Shown here: positions 31,291-39,947 of the stretch, one piece after another
Position numbering within the stretch: position 1 is the stretch's first letter
Layout: each line of letters opens with the position of its first letter
From: an uncultured Lachnospiraceae bacterium
GTDB taxonomy: Bacteria; Bacillota; Clostridia; Lachnospirales; Lachnospiraceae
Assembly: GCA_910588825.1 (NCBI GenBank)
Contig: CAJURF010000010.1
Coordinates: 1 to 45,523, forward strand
Direction: 5' to 3'
Length of the DNA: 45,523 nt
Notes under the pieces: generated by a model
The model's input: only the letters and a program-made list of their open reading frames with translations
Told to the model about the DNA's origin: nothing
The model's database searches: none
Translations under genes and position numbers: made by a program

Positions 31291-31779
31291 TCACCGACCC
31301 TGTTCCTTCGATACATACGCCTGGGGACTCACCTCCACATCAGGGCCGTGGACAACTGTTTCCAATTGACTGCATCCGCCAAAAGCCCATGCGTGAATCT
31401 TTTTCAGCCCTGGACTGCACACCACCTTTTTCAGCTGACGGCAGTCTTTGAAGGCAAATGGAGGAATGCTCCTGACCCTGTCTGGCAGTGTGATTTCTTC
31501 TATACCGCTGCGTGTAAATGTGTGTCCCCACAAATTTTCAAGTTGTGCCGGAAGTGTTATATGACGGAGATTTACGCATCCGTCAAACACAAATTCGCCT
31601 ATATCGGTAACGGTATCTGGTATGTGAACAGAAGTAATCTCCGAATGTCCTTTGAATAAATCGTCGTAAAGGATAGTAATGTTTTGATTGTCAGGTATCA
31701 CGACAGTTTCTTCGTCGCCCTGATAGGTCGTCACGCAATAAGTTCCGTCTTCAATCAGCTTATATGTAAAATTCTGCAT
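31291..31779 (-). CDS. BspA-like leucine-rich-repeat protein
   Basis: A 162-residue protein with at least four LRR_5-type repeats (..VHIPDTVTDIGEFVFDGC.NLRHITLP.., ..EEITLPDRVRSIPPFAFKDC.QLKKV.., ..LKKIHAWAFGGCSQLE). It has no signal peptide, so it would be cytosolic unless exported otherwise; most BspA-type relatives are secreted and larger. GGGGAAAAATG precedes ATG 31779. It lies 69 bases downstream of the transglutaminase-like gene on the same strand and may be co-transcribed. Repeat solenoids of this type bind proteins; no partner is evident. Confidence 0.75.
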   Translation of the reverse strand: MQNFTYKLIEDGTYCVTTYQGDEETVVIPDNQNITILYDDLFKGHSEITSVHIPDTVTDIGEFVFDGCVNLRHITLPAQLENLWGHTFTRSGIEEITLPDRVRSIPPFAFKDCRQLKKVVCSPGLKKIHAWAFGGCSQLETVVHGPDVEVSPQAYVSKEQGR

Positions 31780-31848
31780 GTTTCATTTTTCCCCAATCGT
31801 GTATTGATATTTCTGTGTGAACATAAGGAGTTGTGTGTTTTCCGTTTA

Positions 31849-32592
31849 TCATTTTTCAGCAAAATGTCTGCCGTATCCAACCATTCCAACCTGGCCGTCG
31901 GCATATCCGTTTTTGCCATCCATTTTGAGCTTGCACCATTGGTGTGTATAGTTGTTTGGATTTGCATGTGTCCATTGATATCCCAGATGTTCCAGAACCA
32001 TTCCCAGTGCGCGGGTGGAACCTGCGCAGGAGTACTCTTTGGCAATGAAGACGCCATAGGCTTCGCTGTAGTCGGGGCCGCTCATGGTATATCTGCATCT
32101 TTGTGAGAACACAGACACATAGAATGCCGCCTGTTGTACCCGGTCAATATCTCTGCCTTTCTTTTGTACACATTTGGCAATGGCTTTTGCGACTCTATGT
32201 GCATCCTTGAGTTTATTTCCCGTTTTTTGATCCGGTATTTTGTAACATACGCCGTTGTATGCAATGAGATATTTTTTGTATACAGCCGTTACTGTCATAC
32301 AGCCGGTGTTTTTATCAAAATAGTATTTTTTCTTATTGACTGTTTTCAGCCCTGTCTGCATGACACCTTTCTTATTAAAATAATACTTGTTGTTCCCAAT
32401 CTTTTTTAACCCGGTTACTTTAACCCCTTTTCTGTAATAATACTTTTTGCCCTTGATCGTCTGCCAGCCTGCCAGTTTCTTTTTTTGAGATGAAGTATGA
32501 TTTGTATCTGCGGCAGCTGCGGATATTGATGACAGGCTCAACAGCAGTGAGGTACACAATATGCAGACCAGCATTTTTTTCATGAATTTCAT
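31849..32592 (-). CDS. Secreted transglutaminase-like protein with wall-binding repeats
   Basis: A 247-residue exported protein. A signal peptide (MKFMKKMLVCILCTSLLLSL, cleavage near AAA-DTN) is followed by three choline/cell-wall-binding-type repeats (WQTIKGKKYYYRKG, LKKIGNNKYYFNKKG, LKTVNKKKYYFDKNTG) and a transglutaminase-like papain fold with Cys in YSCAGSTRAL, His in NNYTHQWCKL and Asp in GYADGQVG. The triad is complete, so a cysteine protease, amidase or peptide cross-linking activity at the cell surface is plausible. The gene has its own upstream region; its position beside the polysaccharide locus fits a surface role. Confidence 0.82.
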   Translation of the reverse strand: MKFMKKMLVCILCTSLLLSLSSISAAAADTNHTSSQKKKLAGWQTIKGKKYYYRKGVKVTGLKKIGNNKYYFNKKGVMQTGLKTVNKKKYYFDKNTGCMTVTAVYKKYLIAYNGVCYKIPDQKTGNKLKDAHRVAKAIAKCVQKKGRDIDRVQQAAFYVSVFSQRCRYTMSGPDYSEAYGVFIAKEYSCAGSTRALGMVLEHLGYQWTHANPNNYTHQWCKLKMDGKNGYADGQVGMVGYGRHFAEK

Positions 32593-32907
32593 TGGATTCT
32601 TCCTCTTCCTCTTTCCCTTTACGTTGCATGTGGTGAATCACCGCTGACGAGATAACATCGCCCGAACATTTTCTTATAAATATTCCTGGGAGTTGAATAA
32701 ATCTGTCTCAATACGGTGTTTTTTATGATTTGTATTCTTTCTTTAGTTATATTTTACACCAGCAGTATGAGGAAAACAAGCGGAGAATTCTATTTTGAAA
32801 TAAAATGATTACGGTCAGGTTCCGGAATCCGATTGATATAGCGGCCTTTTTCTGCTATGATGAATGATAAACAGTACTGGAAGCGGGAGTTGGAAAGGGG
32901 ATGCAAC
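32593..32907. promoter_or_regulatory. Intergenic region between divergent genes
   Basis: No gene of its own. On the plus strand TTGATA (32834-32839) and TATGAT (32857-32862) with a 17-base spacer form a good promoter for the GNAT gene. On the minus strand an AT-rich stretch around 32740-32760 (AATATAAC) could serve the transglutaminase-like gene, but no clear -35 was found. Confidence 0.5.
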
Positions 32908-33384
32908 ATGAAAGGAAACGTGGAATACAGACCGTTAACCTCACAATATGATTCTGCATTGGCTGAATTGATCCGCATTAATCTGGAAGCCTATCACCTG
33001 GATATTCCGGGGACAGTGTATTTTGATGAGAGTCTGGACCATTTGAGCCGGTTCTATTCATTTGATGGCCGTGCCTACTATGTGCTTTTGCAAAACGGTG
33101 TGTTCATTGGCGGTGTTGGTTTTTCTGAGTTTGACGGTGACTGCTGTGAACTTCAAAAGCTTTATCTGGCGGATGCTGCCAGAGGGCAGGGGCTTGGCTG
33201 CCAAATGATTGCGTACATTGAGAATTGTGCCAGAAAAATGGGGTATAAGCGTATGTATCTGGAAACCCACAGTAGCCTGCAGGTAGCGGTCCATATTTAT
33301 GAGAAAACAGGATATGTGGAAATCCCACGGCCTGAAAATGTTGTCCACAGTACAATGAATAAGTTTTTCCTAAAGGAGTTGTAA
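32908..33384 (+). CDS. GNAT-family N-acetyltransferase
   Basis: A 158-residue acetyl-CoA-dependent acetyltransferase: ..LQNGVFIGGVGFSEFDGDC on strand 4, the pyrophosphate-binding motif LYLADAARGQGLGCQMIAYIE, and MYLETHSSLQVAVHIYEKTGYVEIP. ATG 32908 with AAAGGGGA upstream is chosen over the longer frame. It is cytosolic; the substrate is unknown (amine, antibiotic or protein N-terminus). It looks complete, unlike the remnant near the left edge. Confidence 0.85.
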   Translation: MKGNVEYRPLTSQYDSALAELIRINLEAYHLDIPGTVYFDESLDHLSRFYSFDGRAYYVLLQNGVFIGGVGFSEFDGDCCELQKLYLADAARGQGLGCQMIAYIENCARKMGYKRMYLETHSSLQVAVHIYEKTGYVEIPRPENVVHSTMNKFFLKEL

Positions 33385-33390
33385 GAGTCC

Positions 33391-33413
33391 GGGCGCGCGG
33401 GTGGCGTAAATGA
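33391..33413. mobile_element. MITE-like element, fragment (copy 3)
   Basis: GGGCGCGCGGGTGGCGTAAA and the next bases match the right-end block of copies 1 and 2 (GGGCGTGCGGGTGGC.TGAATGA). Only about 23 bases remain. The ATG of the Fic gene (33410) falls inside it. Confidence 0.5.
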
Positions 33414-34135
33414 GGCACCTATCGGAGGTATTGCAGAGCATTGCTTTTGCCTACCATTCTGGAAAGATAGAAAACGACAAAATCACATACCAGGACACAA
33501 GAGAGATCTTCGAGCATGATGGAGTGGTATCTTATACAGGTGATCTGCGCACTTTGTTTGAAATCAGAAATGGGAGAGAAGCTTATGAACTGTTTCTTGA
33601 TGCTTTTGGCGCGGGCAGGCCTCTGGATGAGGCATTAATCTGCGAAATGCAGAAAAAATTGACACAGAATACGTATGACCAGAGGCGCTATCAATTGGGA
33701 GAGCGGCCTGGTGAGTATAAAAGGCATGATTATGTTACCGGAAGGGAGGAGGTGGGGGCGCCGCCGGAGGATGTGGCTGAGGAAATGAGAGAGCTTCTGG
33801 AAGAACTTTCAGAGATTCCAGTTGGGAAAGAGCTGACTGCAGCGGCATATTTTCATGTGAAGTTTGAGAATATACATCCTTTTGCTGACGGAAATGGCCG
33901 TGTTGGACGGCTTGCCATGAATTATTTCCTGGCGGCGCATAACCATCCGCCTGTTACCATTCACCAGGAGGATAAGAAGGATTATTATCAGGCTCTGGAA
34001 GCCTGGGATTCCCATCAGGCTCTGGAACCCATGATGGCATTTTTAAGAAACCAGACAGTAAAAACATGGGAAAGGCAGATTCGCAAAAAGTTTGGGAATG
34101 TGAAAGGAATGTGCAAAATATGGGAATGTACTTAA
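33410..34135 (+). CDS. Fic-family protein (AMP/nucleotidyl transferase)
   Basis: A 241-residue Fic protein with the complete core motif HPFADGNGRVGR near residue 163, expected to transfer AMP or another nucleotide-derived group to a protein hydroxyl. The N-terminus (..QSIAFAYHSGKIENDKITYQDTREIFEHD) is that of the small bacterial Fic type. No canonical (S/T)xxxE(G/N) inhibitory motif is obvious. The start is uncertain: ATG 33410 lies in a MITE fragment, with GGGTGG as the only ribosome-binding-like sequence, while TTG 33431 has GGAGG nearby. The 3' end overlaps the AAA ATPase gene by 16 bases, implying coupled expression. Confidence 0.82.
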   Translation: MRHLSEVLQSIAFAYHSGKIENDKITYQDTREIFEHDGVVSYTGDLRTLFEIRNGREAYELFLDAFGAGRPLDEALICEMQKKLTQNTYDQRRYQLGERPGEYKRHDYVTGREEVGAPPEDVAEEMRELLEELSEIPVGKELTAAAYFHVKFENIHPFADGNGRVGRLAMNYFLAAHNHPPVTIHQEDKKDYYQALEAWDSHQALEPMMAFLRNQTVKTWERQIRKKFGNVKGMCKIWECT

Positions 34136-35718
34136 ATCCTGGAAACAGCGGCTTTACAGGAATCAGAAATGATGTGTACGTGGATAAGAGCGGTCTGATC
34201 TGTCTGATTAACGAGACTATAGAAACCCCCAGAAGGCTGACCTGCGTCAGCAGACCGCGGCGTTTTGGAAAGTCATTTGCCGCGAAAATGCTCTGTGCAT
34301 ATTATGACAGATCGTGTGATTCGTCCCCGTTGTTTGACGATCTTTCGATTGCTTTGGATGAGAAAAGTTATAGAAAGCACCTGAATCAATATGATGTAAT
34401 TTATCTGGATATGACCAATATAATAGGAAAGACCAGTCCCCAGAATGTTTTGGCGTTTATTCAGGAAAGCGTTACACAGGAACTGCTGAGTGCCTATCCA
34501 AAATTGAAAGCGGGGAATGCGTTTGATGAGACCCTGATTCATGCGGCAGAGCTGGCAGGCAGAAAATTTATTATGATTGTGGACGAGTGGGACGCGCCTA
34601 TCAGGGAACTGTCAAAAATCCAGAAAGCGTATCTTCAATTTTTGCGTACATTGTTTAAGGGGAGCGGTACCACGGACAGGATTTTTGCGGCTGTTTATAT
34701 GACGGGGATTCTTCCAATCAGGAAAGACGGTTCCCAGTCGGCGATTTCCGATTTTGAGGAATTTTCCATGATTAAGCCAAGAAAGTTTGGCAGTTATGTG
34801 GGATTTACAAAGAGAGAAGTGGAGAAACTCTGTCAGGACTATCACAGGGATTTCGAAGGGATGAAGCAGTGGTATGATGGTTATACGTTTCCGGATGTGG
34901 GTTCTGTGTATAATCCCAATTCCGTGATGAAGGCTGTCCGCAACAATGATTTTGACTCTTATTGGACACAGACTTCCGCTGCGGAGAGTCTGCTGGGGTA
35001 CATCAGCCTGGATTATGATGGAGTGTCAAAAGTGACAGCTGAGCTGGCTGGAGGAGGAGAAGTTAAAGTAGACACAAAAGGATTTACAAACGATCCGGCG
35101 GTTTTCAGAAATCGGGATGACGTGCTGACTCTCTTGATTCATCTTGGGTATCTGGCCTATGATGAGATTTCGGAAAAAGCGCGTATTCCCAATGAGGAGA
35201 TACGGATGGAATTTTCCAAGATGATCCGTGAAGTAAAGCGTGAGGAGACGGTGAAACGGGTTATGGAAAGCGACCGGCTTATATACGATACCATTCATGG
35301 GAACACAGAGGCTGTGGCGGCTCAGATTGAAAAGATTCATGAGGAAGAATCACCGCTTTTTTACAATAATGAACAGGCTCTGCGCAGTGTGGTGAAACGT
35401 GCATATTTCAGCAGCTGTGATGAGTATATGATGTTTGAAGAGCTGCCAGCAGGAGCCGGATATGCGGATCTTGTATATATTCCGAAAAGGAATTCCATAC
35501 TGCCGGCACTGGTGATTGAGTTAAAATGGAATAGAACCGCAAAAGGAGCCATTGAGCAGATTCAGAAGCGGCGTTATCCAGATGCGCTTAAAGATTTTGG
35601 CGGTGATATTCTGTTGGTGGGGATTGGTTATGACAGGCAGGCGCCGCCGGGGAAACGGAAACATGCTTGTGTCATAGAGAGATACCCGGGAGGAAATGAG
35701 TGTAGCAGGGGAGGATGA
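34120..35718 (+). CDS. AAA-like ATPase with C-terminal PD-(D/E)XK domain, copy 1
   Basis: A 532-residue protein: N-terminal AAA-like domain (YLNPGNSGF.., VDKSGLI.., P-loop-like region SRPRRFGKSFAAKML, Walker B-like FIMIVDEWDAPI, ..AVYMTGILPIRK, ..WYDGY..VYNPNSVM) and a C-terminal nuclease-like domain with ..YADLVYIPKRN..LVIELKWN, the D-(x)n-ExK motif. These proteins are abundant in gut anaerobes; their role is not established and both mobile and defence functions have been proposed. ATG 34120 follows AAAGGAA and overlaps the Fic gene. All motifs are intact in this copy. Confidence 0.85.
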   Translation: MGMYLNPGNSGFTGIRNDVYVDKSGLICLINETIETPRRLTCVSRPRRFGKSFAAKMLCAYYDRSCDSSPLFDDLSIALDEKSYRKHLNQYDVIYLDMTNIIGKTSPQNVLAFIQESVTQELLSAYPKLKAGNAFDETLIHAAELAGRKFIMIVDEWDAPIRELSKIQKAYLQFLRTLFKGSGTTDRIFAAVYMTGILPIRKDGSQSAISDFEEFSMIKPRKFGSYVGFTKREVEKLCQDYHRDFEGMKQWYDGYTFPDVGSVYNPNSVMKAVRNNDFDSYWTQTSAAESLLGYISLDYDGVSKVTAELAGGGEVKVDTKGFTNDPAVFRNRDDVLTLLIHLGYLAYDEISEKARIPNEEIRMEFSKMIREVKREETVKRVMESDRLIYDTIHGNTEAVAAQIEKIHEEESPLFYNNEQALRSVVKRAYFSSCDEYMMFEELPAGAGYADLVYIPKRNSILPALVIELKWNRTAKGAIEQIQKRRYPDALKDFGGDILLVGIGYDRQAPPGKRKHACVIERYPGGNECSRGG

Positions 35719-35721
35719 AAT

Positions 35722-37039
35722 GTGGGAAGATTTGTAAATCCTGATAATAAAGGCTTCCAGGCGGCGGTGAATTCGGAGATTTATGTTGACAAGACTGGAT
35801 TGCTGTCTTATACCAACAAAGTGATGGATACGAATAATTGTTTCATCTGCAACAGCCGTCCCCGCAGGTTCGGCAAATCCATTACTGCCCATATGCTGGC
35901 CGCTTATTACAGCAGAGGCTGTGATTCGGAAAGATTATTTAGAAACAGGGCTATTGGCAGGGAGGAGTCTTTCAGAAAATATCTAAATCAGTGTGATGTG
36001 ATTTATTTCGATGTGCAGTGGTGCTGCACGGCGGCAGGTTCGGCAGAAGATACGGTTTCCTATATTGCGGAGCAAATCACGGGCGAGCTGAAAGACAGCT
36101 GTGGGGAGATGCCGGAGGCAGAAGGGAAGACGCTTCCAGAGCTGCTGTCCCGGATAAATGCGCGGACAGGCAGGAAATTTGTGATTATTATTGACGAATG
36201 GGATGCATTAATCCGTGACGAGGCGGAAAACACAGAGATTCAGGAAGAATATATTAATTTTCTGCGGGGGCTCTTTAAAGGGAGCGGCCCCGTGGAGTTT
36301 CTTCATCTTGCCTACATCACAGGAATTCTGCCTGTTAAGAAGCTGAAGACACAGTCTGCATTGAATAATTTTGAGGAATTTACAATGCTTGGCGCAGGTC
36401 CGCTGACCCCCTATATAGGTTTTACGGAAGATGAGGTGCTGAAGCTGTGCCGGGAATATGGCATGGAGTACGGGGAAGTAAAACGGTGGTATGACGGATA
36501 TATACTTGACTGGGTGCCCGGAGCAGGGGAAAAAACAGGGACGAAAGCGGTTCTTGAAAGGCTTCATGTGTATAATCCTTTTGCGGCAGCAGGTGTCATG
36601 AGGAGAGGAATCTGAAAAACTGCTTCATGCGGCTCTGGAGCTGGAGGGAAAGGCTGTGGCACAGGGGATAGAAAAGATTCATGACAGATTTATCCCGGTG
36701 ATACAGTATAACAATGAAAATTCCCTGAGCAGTGTACTGACCCTTGCCTTTTTGAGCGCGATGCAGTATTATATGAAGCCCATCAGGGAATTTCCAACAG
36801 GAAAAGGATTTGCGGATTTTGTATATCTTCCAAAGCCCGAGTATCTGGGTGGGATGCCGGCACTGCTGGTGGAACTGAAATGGGATAAGGATGCGGGTAC
36901 TGCCATTGCCCAGATAAAAAATAGACATTATGTAGATACCTTGAAAGATTATACAGGTGACATTCTCCTTGTGGGAATCAGTTATAGGAAAAAGACAAAA
37001 AGGCACCATTGTGTCATTGAAAGGGTCAAATATGTCTGA
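35722..37039 (+). pseudogene. AAA-like ATPase/PD-(D/E)XK, copy 2, internally deleted
   Basis: GTG 35722 with GGGGAGG upstream begins a paralogue of the preceding protein: FVNPDNKGF, NSRPRRFGKSITAHML, FVIIIDEWDALI, ITGILPVKK and WYDGY are present up to ..VYNPFAAAGVM at about 36600, where the frame ends at 36615. A +1-shifted frame from 36602 to 37039 supplies the nuclease part (..GFADFVYLPKP..LLVELKWD). Compared with copy 1, roughly 120-150 residues between the two parts are missing. This is a deletion with frameshift. An N-terminal product of 297 residues could still be made. Confidence 0.85.
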
Positions 37040-37044
37040 CCCTC

Positions 37045-38382
37045 TCACATTGAATACCCATATGATTTCCGATAACGAAAGAACATACTTCCAGACAAGA
37101 CAAGCGCCATAAGCTCCGCCGCAGGGGTTGCCAGCCAGATTCCGTTCACCCCCAGAAGAATGGGCAGTGTGATCATGGCAATGAGCATAAATACAAATGA
37201 TCTGGAAAATGCCAGAACTGCCGAGACAAATCCATTTGATAATGCCGTAAACATTCCGCTGGCAAAAATGTTGAAGCCGATGAACAACAGGGCAATTGTA
37301 CAGATTCTGTTGCCTGTGACAGCCAGGTGATGCACCGGGCTGGCGGCAGGGGCAAAGATGGACACCAGCGGCCTGGTGAGTACAAATGAGGCCAGGGCTG
37401 TCAGTACTGAGACTGCGGCAATTACTTTCAGGCTGACGGCGATGAGTTTTTTCAGTTTTCTGTGGTTTTGTTCTCCGTAATAGTAGCTGATCATAGGGGC
37501 TGCACCATAGGAATAACCAGTATACAGGGAGCTGGCCGCCATCAGCACATACATGATAATGGTCACAGCGGCCACGCCATCTTCCCCCACATAGTGAAGC
37601 ATGGTCCAGTTGAACACCATGGTGATGATTCCTGTCACAAGGGCAGATGCCATCTCGGAACATCCATTTGAAGCCGCATTGGCCAGAACTTTGAGCCGGA
37701 ATACCGGTTTTTTGAAGTGGAGAAGATTCTTTTTCTGGCTGAAAACGAATAATCCGGCCACAGCGGTCACAGAATATCCAAGACCCGTGGCGGCTGCCGC
37801 ACCGCTGATACCCATGTGGAAGCAGGCGATGAACAGGTAGTCCAGAAACATATTTAAGATACCCCCAGCCACGGAACAGATGAGGGAGAGGGTGGACTTT
37901 CCGCTTGCGATCATGTAAAGGGTGAAATTATTCATGAGCAGTATGGGAACAGTGAACAGCAGATAGCGGCTCAAGTAGTCCACACAGTATCCGGATACGG
38001 CGGCAGACAGATTCATGCCTGTGAAAATGGGGTTCATCACTAGATAACCCAGGCCGCACATAAGGAGTCCTGCCAGCACATTTATCAGAATCAGGAAGGT
38101 GAAGTCTTCTTTCGCCTCCTCCGCTTTTCGCTCCCCCATTTTCTTCATGATCACTGCGCTGCCTCCTGTGGCCAGCATGGTGGAGATGGCGGTGACAAGC
38201 TGGATGACAGGTGCCGTCAGGTTGATGGCTGACAATGCCTGGGTGCCGATCAGGCTGGAGACGAACAGGCCGTCCACCATGGTATAAAAGGACATGAACA
38301 TGGTCATGGCGATGGTGGGAAGTGCAAATTTCAGGATGTTTTTCAGAGTTACAGGTTTCTGGTATACATTTACAGCGTCCAT
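37045..38382 (-). CDS. MATE-family multidrug/Na+ exporter
   Basis: A 445-residue protein with 12 predicted spans in two homologous halves (..LPTIAMTMFMSFYTMVDGLFVSSLIGTQ.. and ..NAASNGCSEMASALVTGIITM..), typical of MATE exporters that use Na+ or H+ gradients to expel cationic drugs. GGAGAG precedes ATG 38382; the frame open to 38493 crosses the promoter. It is divergent from a MerR regulator and has a 19-base-spacer promoter of the kind MerR proteins activate by twisting DNA. Its stop nearly abuts the decayed ATPase copy. Confidence 0.88.
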   Translation of the reverse strand: MDAVNVYQKPVTLKNILKFALPTIAMTMFMSFYTMVDGLFVSSLIGTQALSAINLTAPVIQLVTAISTMLATGGSAVIMKKMGERKAEEAKEDFTFLILINVLAGLLMCGLGYLVMNPIFTGMNLSAAVSGYCVDYLSRYLLFTVPILLMNNFTLYMIASGKSTLSLICSVAGGILNMFLDYLFIACFHMGISGAAAATGLGYSVTAVAGLFVFSQKKNLLHFKKPVFRLKVLANAASNGCSEMASALVTGIITMVFNWTMLHYVGEDGVAAVTIIMYVLMAASSLYTGYSYGAAPMISYYYGEQNHRKLKKLIAVSLKVIAAVSVLTALASFVLTRPLVSIFAPAASPVHHLAVTGNRICTIALLFIGFNIFASGMFTALSNGFVSAVLAFSRSFVFMLIAMITLPILLGVNGIWLATPAAELMALVLSGSMFFRYRKSYGYSM

Positions 38383-38422
38383 AATTCTCTCCTTTCCGTT
38401 GCTTTTACGGTTTCTGAATGAT

Positions 38423-38453
38423 ATGGTAAACCATCCAGTAACAGTACAGTCAA
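38423..38453 (-). promoter_or_regulatory. MATE promoter with 19-base spacer (MerR-type)
   Basis: On the minus strand TTGACT (38448-38453), a 19-base spacer and TACCAT (38423-38428). Overlong spacers are the hallmark of promoters activated by MerR-family proteins; the MerR gene starts 15 bases away on the other strand. Confidence 0.65.
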
Positions 38454-38467
38454 GAGGAAATTTGAAA

Positions 38468-39286
38468 ATGAATGAAAAAGATAAATTTCTCACTATCGGT
38501 CAGTTTGCGGCCATGCATGGAATCAATAAGAAAACATTGATGTGGTATGACGAAATCGGCTTGTTTCAGCCTGCTGCTGTCAATCCGGCAAATGGATACC
38601 GCTGTTACAGTTATCATCAAAGCCCGGTTCTGGAAACCATTCTTCTGCTGAGGGAACTGGACGTGTCTGTCAGTGAAATTCAGGATTTTATGGGAGAGCG
38701 TTCCGCGGCTGGTTTCAAACGTCTGCTGGAGGAGAAGACCAAAGAGCTGGACCGCAGTATTGTCCATCTGCAGGCAGTCAGAAAGATGGTGTGCAATTAC
38801 CGCCAGAATATGGAAACTCTGCTGACCATGGATTTGTCTGAAATCTGTGTTGTTGAAAAGGATGAAAGGTGTCTGATCACAGTTGAGATTGATTCGAATA
38901 CTTCCTTTGAGGAGAAAGTGGAGATGATTACGGCGAAGACAGAAGAATACCAGCTGGGCCGTCTGCACGATGCCTCGTATGGCTCCATGATTGCTGTGGA
39001 CAGTCTGAAAAATGGTGATTTTGACGATTATTCCAAGCTTTTTATAGAGATTCCCTTTCTTGGGCAGAGGCAGGGGCTGCATATCCAGCCCGGAGGCAGG
39101 TATTTAAGAGCATTTCACAGGGGAGACTGGGAGAAGCTCCCACAGTGTTACCAGAGAATATTTGATTATGCTGGGGAGCAGGGGCTGGTATTGTCTGGCT
39201 TTTCCTATGAAATGGGAATTAATGAGAATGTGATTGACCGGATGGATGACTATATTGTACAGATTGAAATTCCGCTGGAGGATTAG
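38468..39286 (+). CDS. MerR-family drug-responsive regulator (BmrR-like)
   Basis: A 272-residue regulator: N-terminal winged HTH (FLTIGQFAAMHGINKKTLMWYDEIGLFQPA..GYRCYS), a dimerising helix (..LLEEKTKELDRSIVHLQAVRKMV), and a C-terminal GyrI-like effector-binding domain (..EYQLGRLHDASYGSMIAV.., ..FHRGDWEKLPQCYQRIFDYA.., ..DDYIVQIEIPLE). This is the BmrR/TipA architecture for sensing lipophilic cations. It should activate the divergent MATE gene. ATG 38468 has AGAGGAAA upstream. The YjbR-MGMT gene starts directly after its stop. Confidence 0.87.
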   Translation: MNEKDKFLTIGQFAAMHGINKKTLMWYDEIGLFQPAAVNPANGYRCYSYHQSPVLETILLLRELDVSVSEIQDFMGERSAAGFKRLLEEKTKELDRSIVHLQAVRKMVCNYRQNMETLLTMDLSEICVVEKDERCLITVEIDSNTSFEEKVEMITAKTEEYQLGRLHDASYGSMIAVDSLKNGDFDDYSKLFIEIPFLGQRQGLHIQPGGRYLRAFHRGDWEKLPQCYQRIFDYAGEQGLVLSGFSYEMGINENVIDRMDDYIVQIEIPLED

Positions 39287-39916
39287 ATGATGAAAACAAG
39301 GGAAGAAGCATTAGCTTATGGGCTGTCGTTTCCCAATACGTATCAGGAGGCCCCTTTTCACGATCCAAACTGGCAGCTGGTCAGGGTGAAGGGGAGTAAG
39401 AAAGCGTTTCTATGGACATATGAGAGAAACGGCTGTATCAATCTGAATGTGAAAGTGTCTCCTGAATGGAGGGATTTCTGGCGCAGTACATATGAAGCGG
39501 TAACTGCCGGCTGACATCAGAATAAGGAACACTGGAATACGATTATTTTAGACGGAACCATACCAGCGGAGGATATCCGGCGTATGATCGGGGAGAGCTA
39601 CGATCTGGTCACGGACAGCCCCTCCAGGAGAATCTATGAGGCTGTCAGGAAAATCCCGGAGGGAAAAGCTGCCACTTATGGACAAATCGCAGAACTTGCC
39701 GGAGACAGGAAGATGGCCAGAGCAGTGGGAAACGCCCTGCGCAAAAATCCCTATGGGGATTCAGTCCCCTGCCACAGAGTTGTGAACGCCAAAGGGGAGC
39801 TCTCAGGGGGCAGTGCATTCGGCGGGGAAGAAGTGCAGGCCAGACTGCTGGAGGCCGAGGGCGTTGAAGTGAGAGAGGGGAAGGTGGACCTGGGAAAATA
39901 TGGAATACAAATCTGA
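39287..39916 (+). pseudogene. YjbR/MmcQ-MGMT fusion interrupted by in-frame TGA
   Basis: One continuous reading frame from ATG 39287 to 39916 encodes a YjbR/MmcQ-type DNA-binding-like domain (..FPNTYQEAPFHDPNWQLVRV.. ..INLNVKVSPEWRDFWR) and then an O6-alkylguanine-DNA alkyltransferase domain. A single TGA at 39512-39514 separates them, in ..EAVTAG-stop-HQNKEHWNTIILDG... The sequence on both sides of the stop reads as one YjbR domain, so the ancestral gene was a fusion. The first product would be 75 residues. Confidence 0.75.
39584..39916 (+). CDS. MGMT domain downstream of the stop, possibly translated alone
   Basis: ATG 39584 follows GGAGG by 10 bases and would give a 110-residue alkyltransferase domain: ..GKAATYGQIAELAGDRKMARAVGNAL and the active site SVPCHRVVNAKGELSGG. 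All catalytic residues of the small ATL/MGMT type are present (Cys in PCHR). Reinitiation here could keep DNA repair activity despite the upstream nonsense codon. It is shorter than the Ogt protein at 18887 and lacks its N-terminal domain. Confidence 0.6.
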   Translation: MIGESYDLVTDSPSRRIYEAVRKIPEGKAATYGQIAELAGDRKMARAVGNALRKNPYGDSVPCHRVVNAKGELSGGSAFGGEEVQARLLEAEGVEVREGKVDLGKYGIQI

Positions 39917-39947
39917 GGGGGACTGGCCCTCTGGCAGAAGGTGGTTT

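Noticed and set aside
31119..31316. Minus-strand open frame of 65 codons
   Set aside because: Same MITE-derived shadow as above; no start context.
37023..37042. GGGTCA-N8-TGACCC dyad between the ATPase remnant and the MATE gene as a terminator
   Set aside because: Only 6 bp and no T-run on either strand; it lies within the end of the coding frame.
39512..39514. TGA as a possible selenocysteine codon
   Set aside because: No stable hairpin of SECIS type was seen just downstream, and the family has no Cys at this place.
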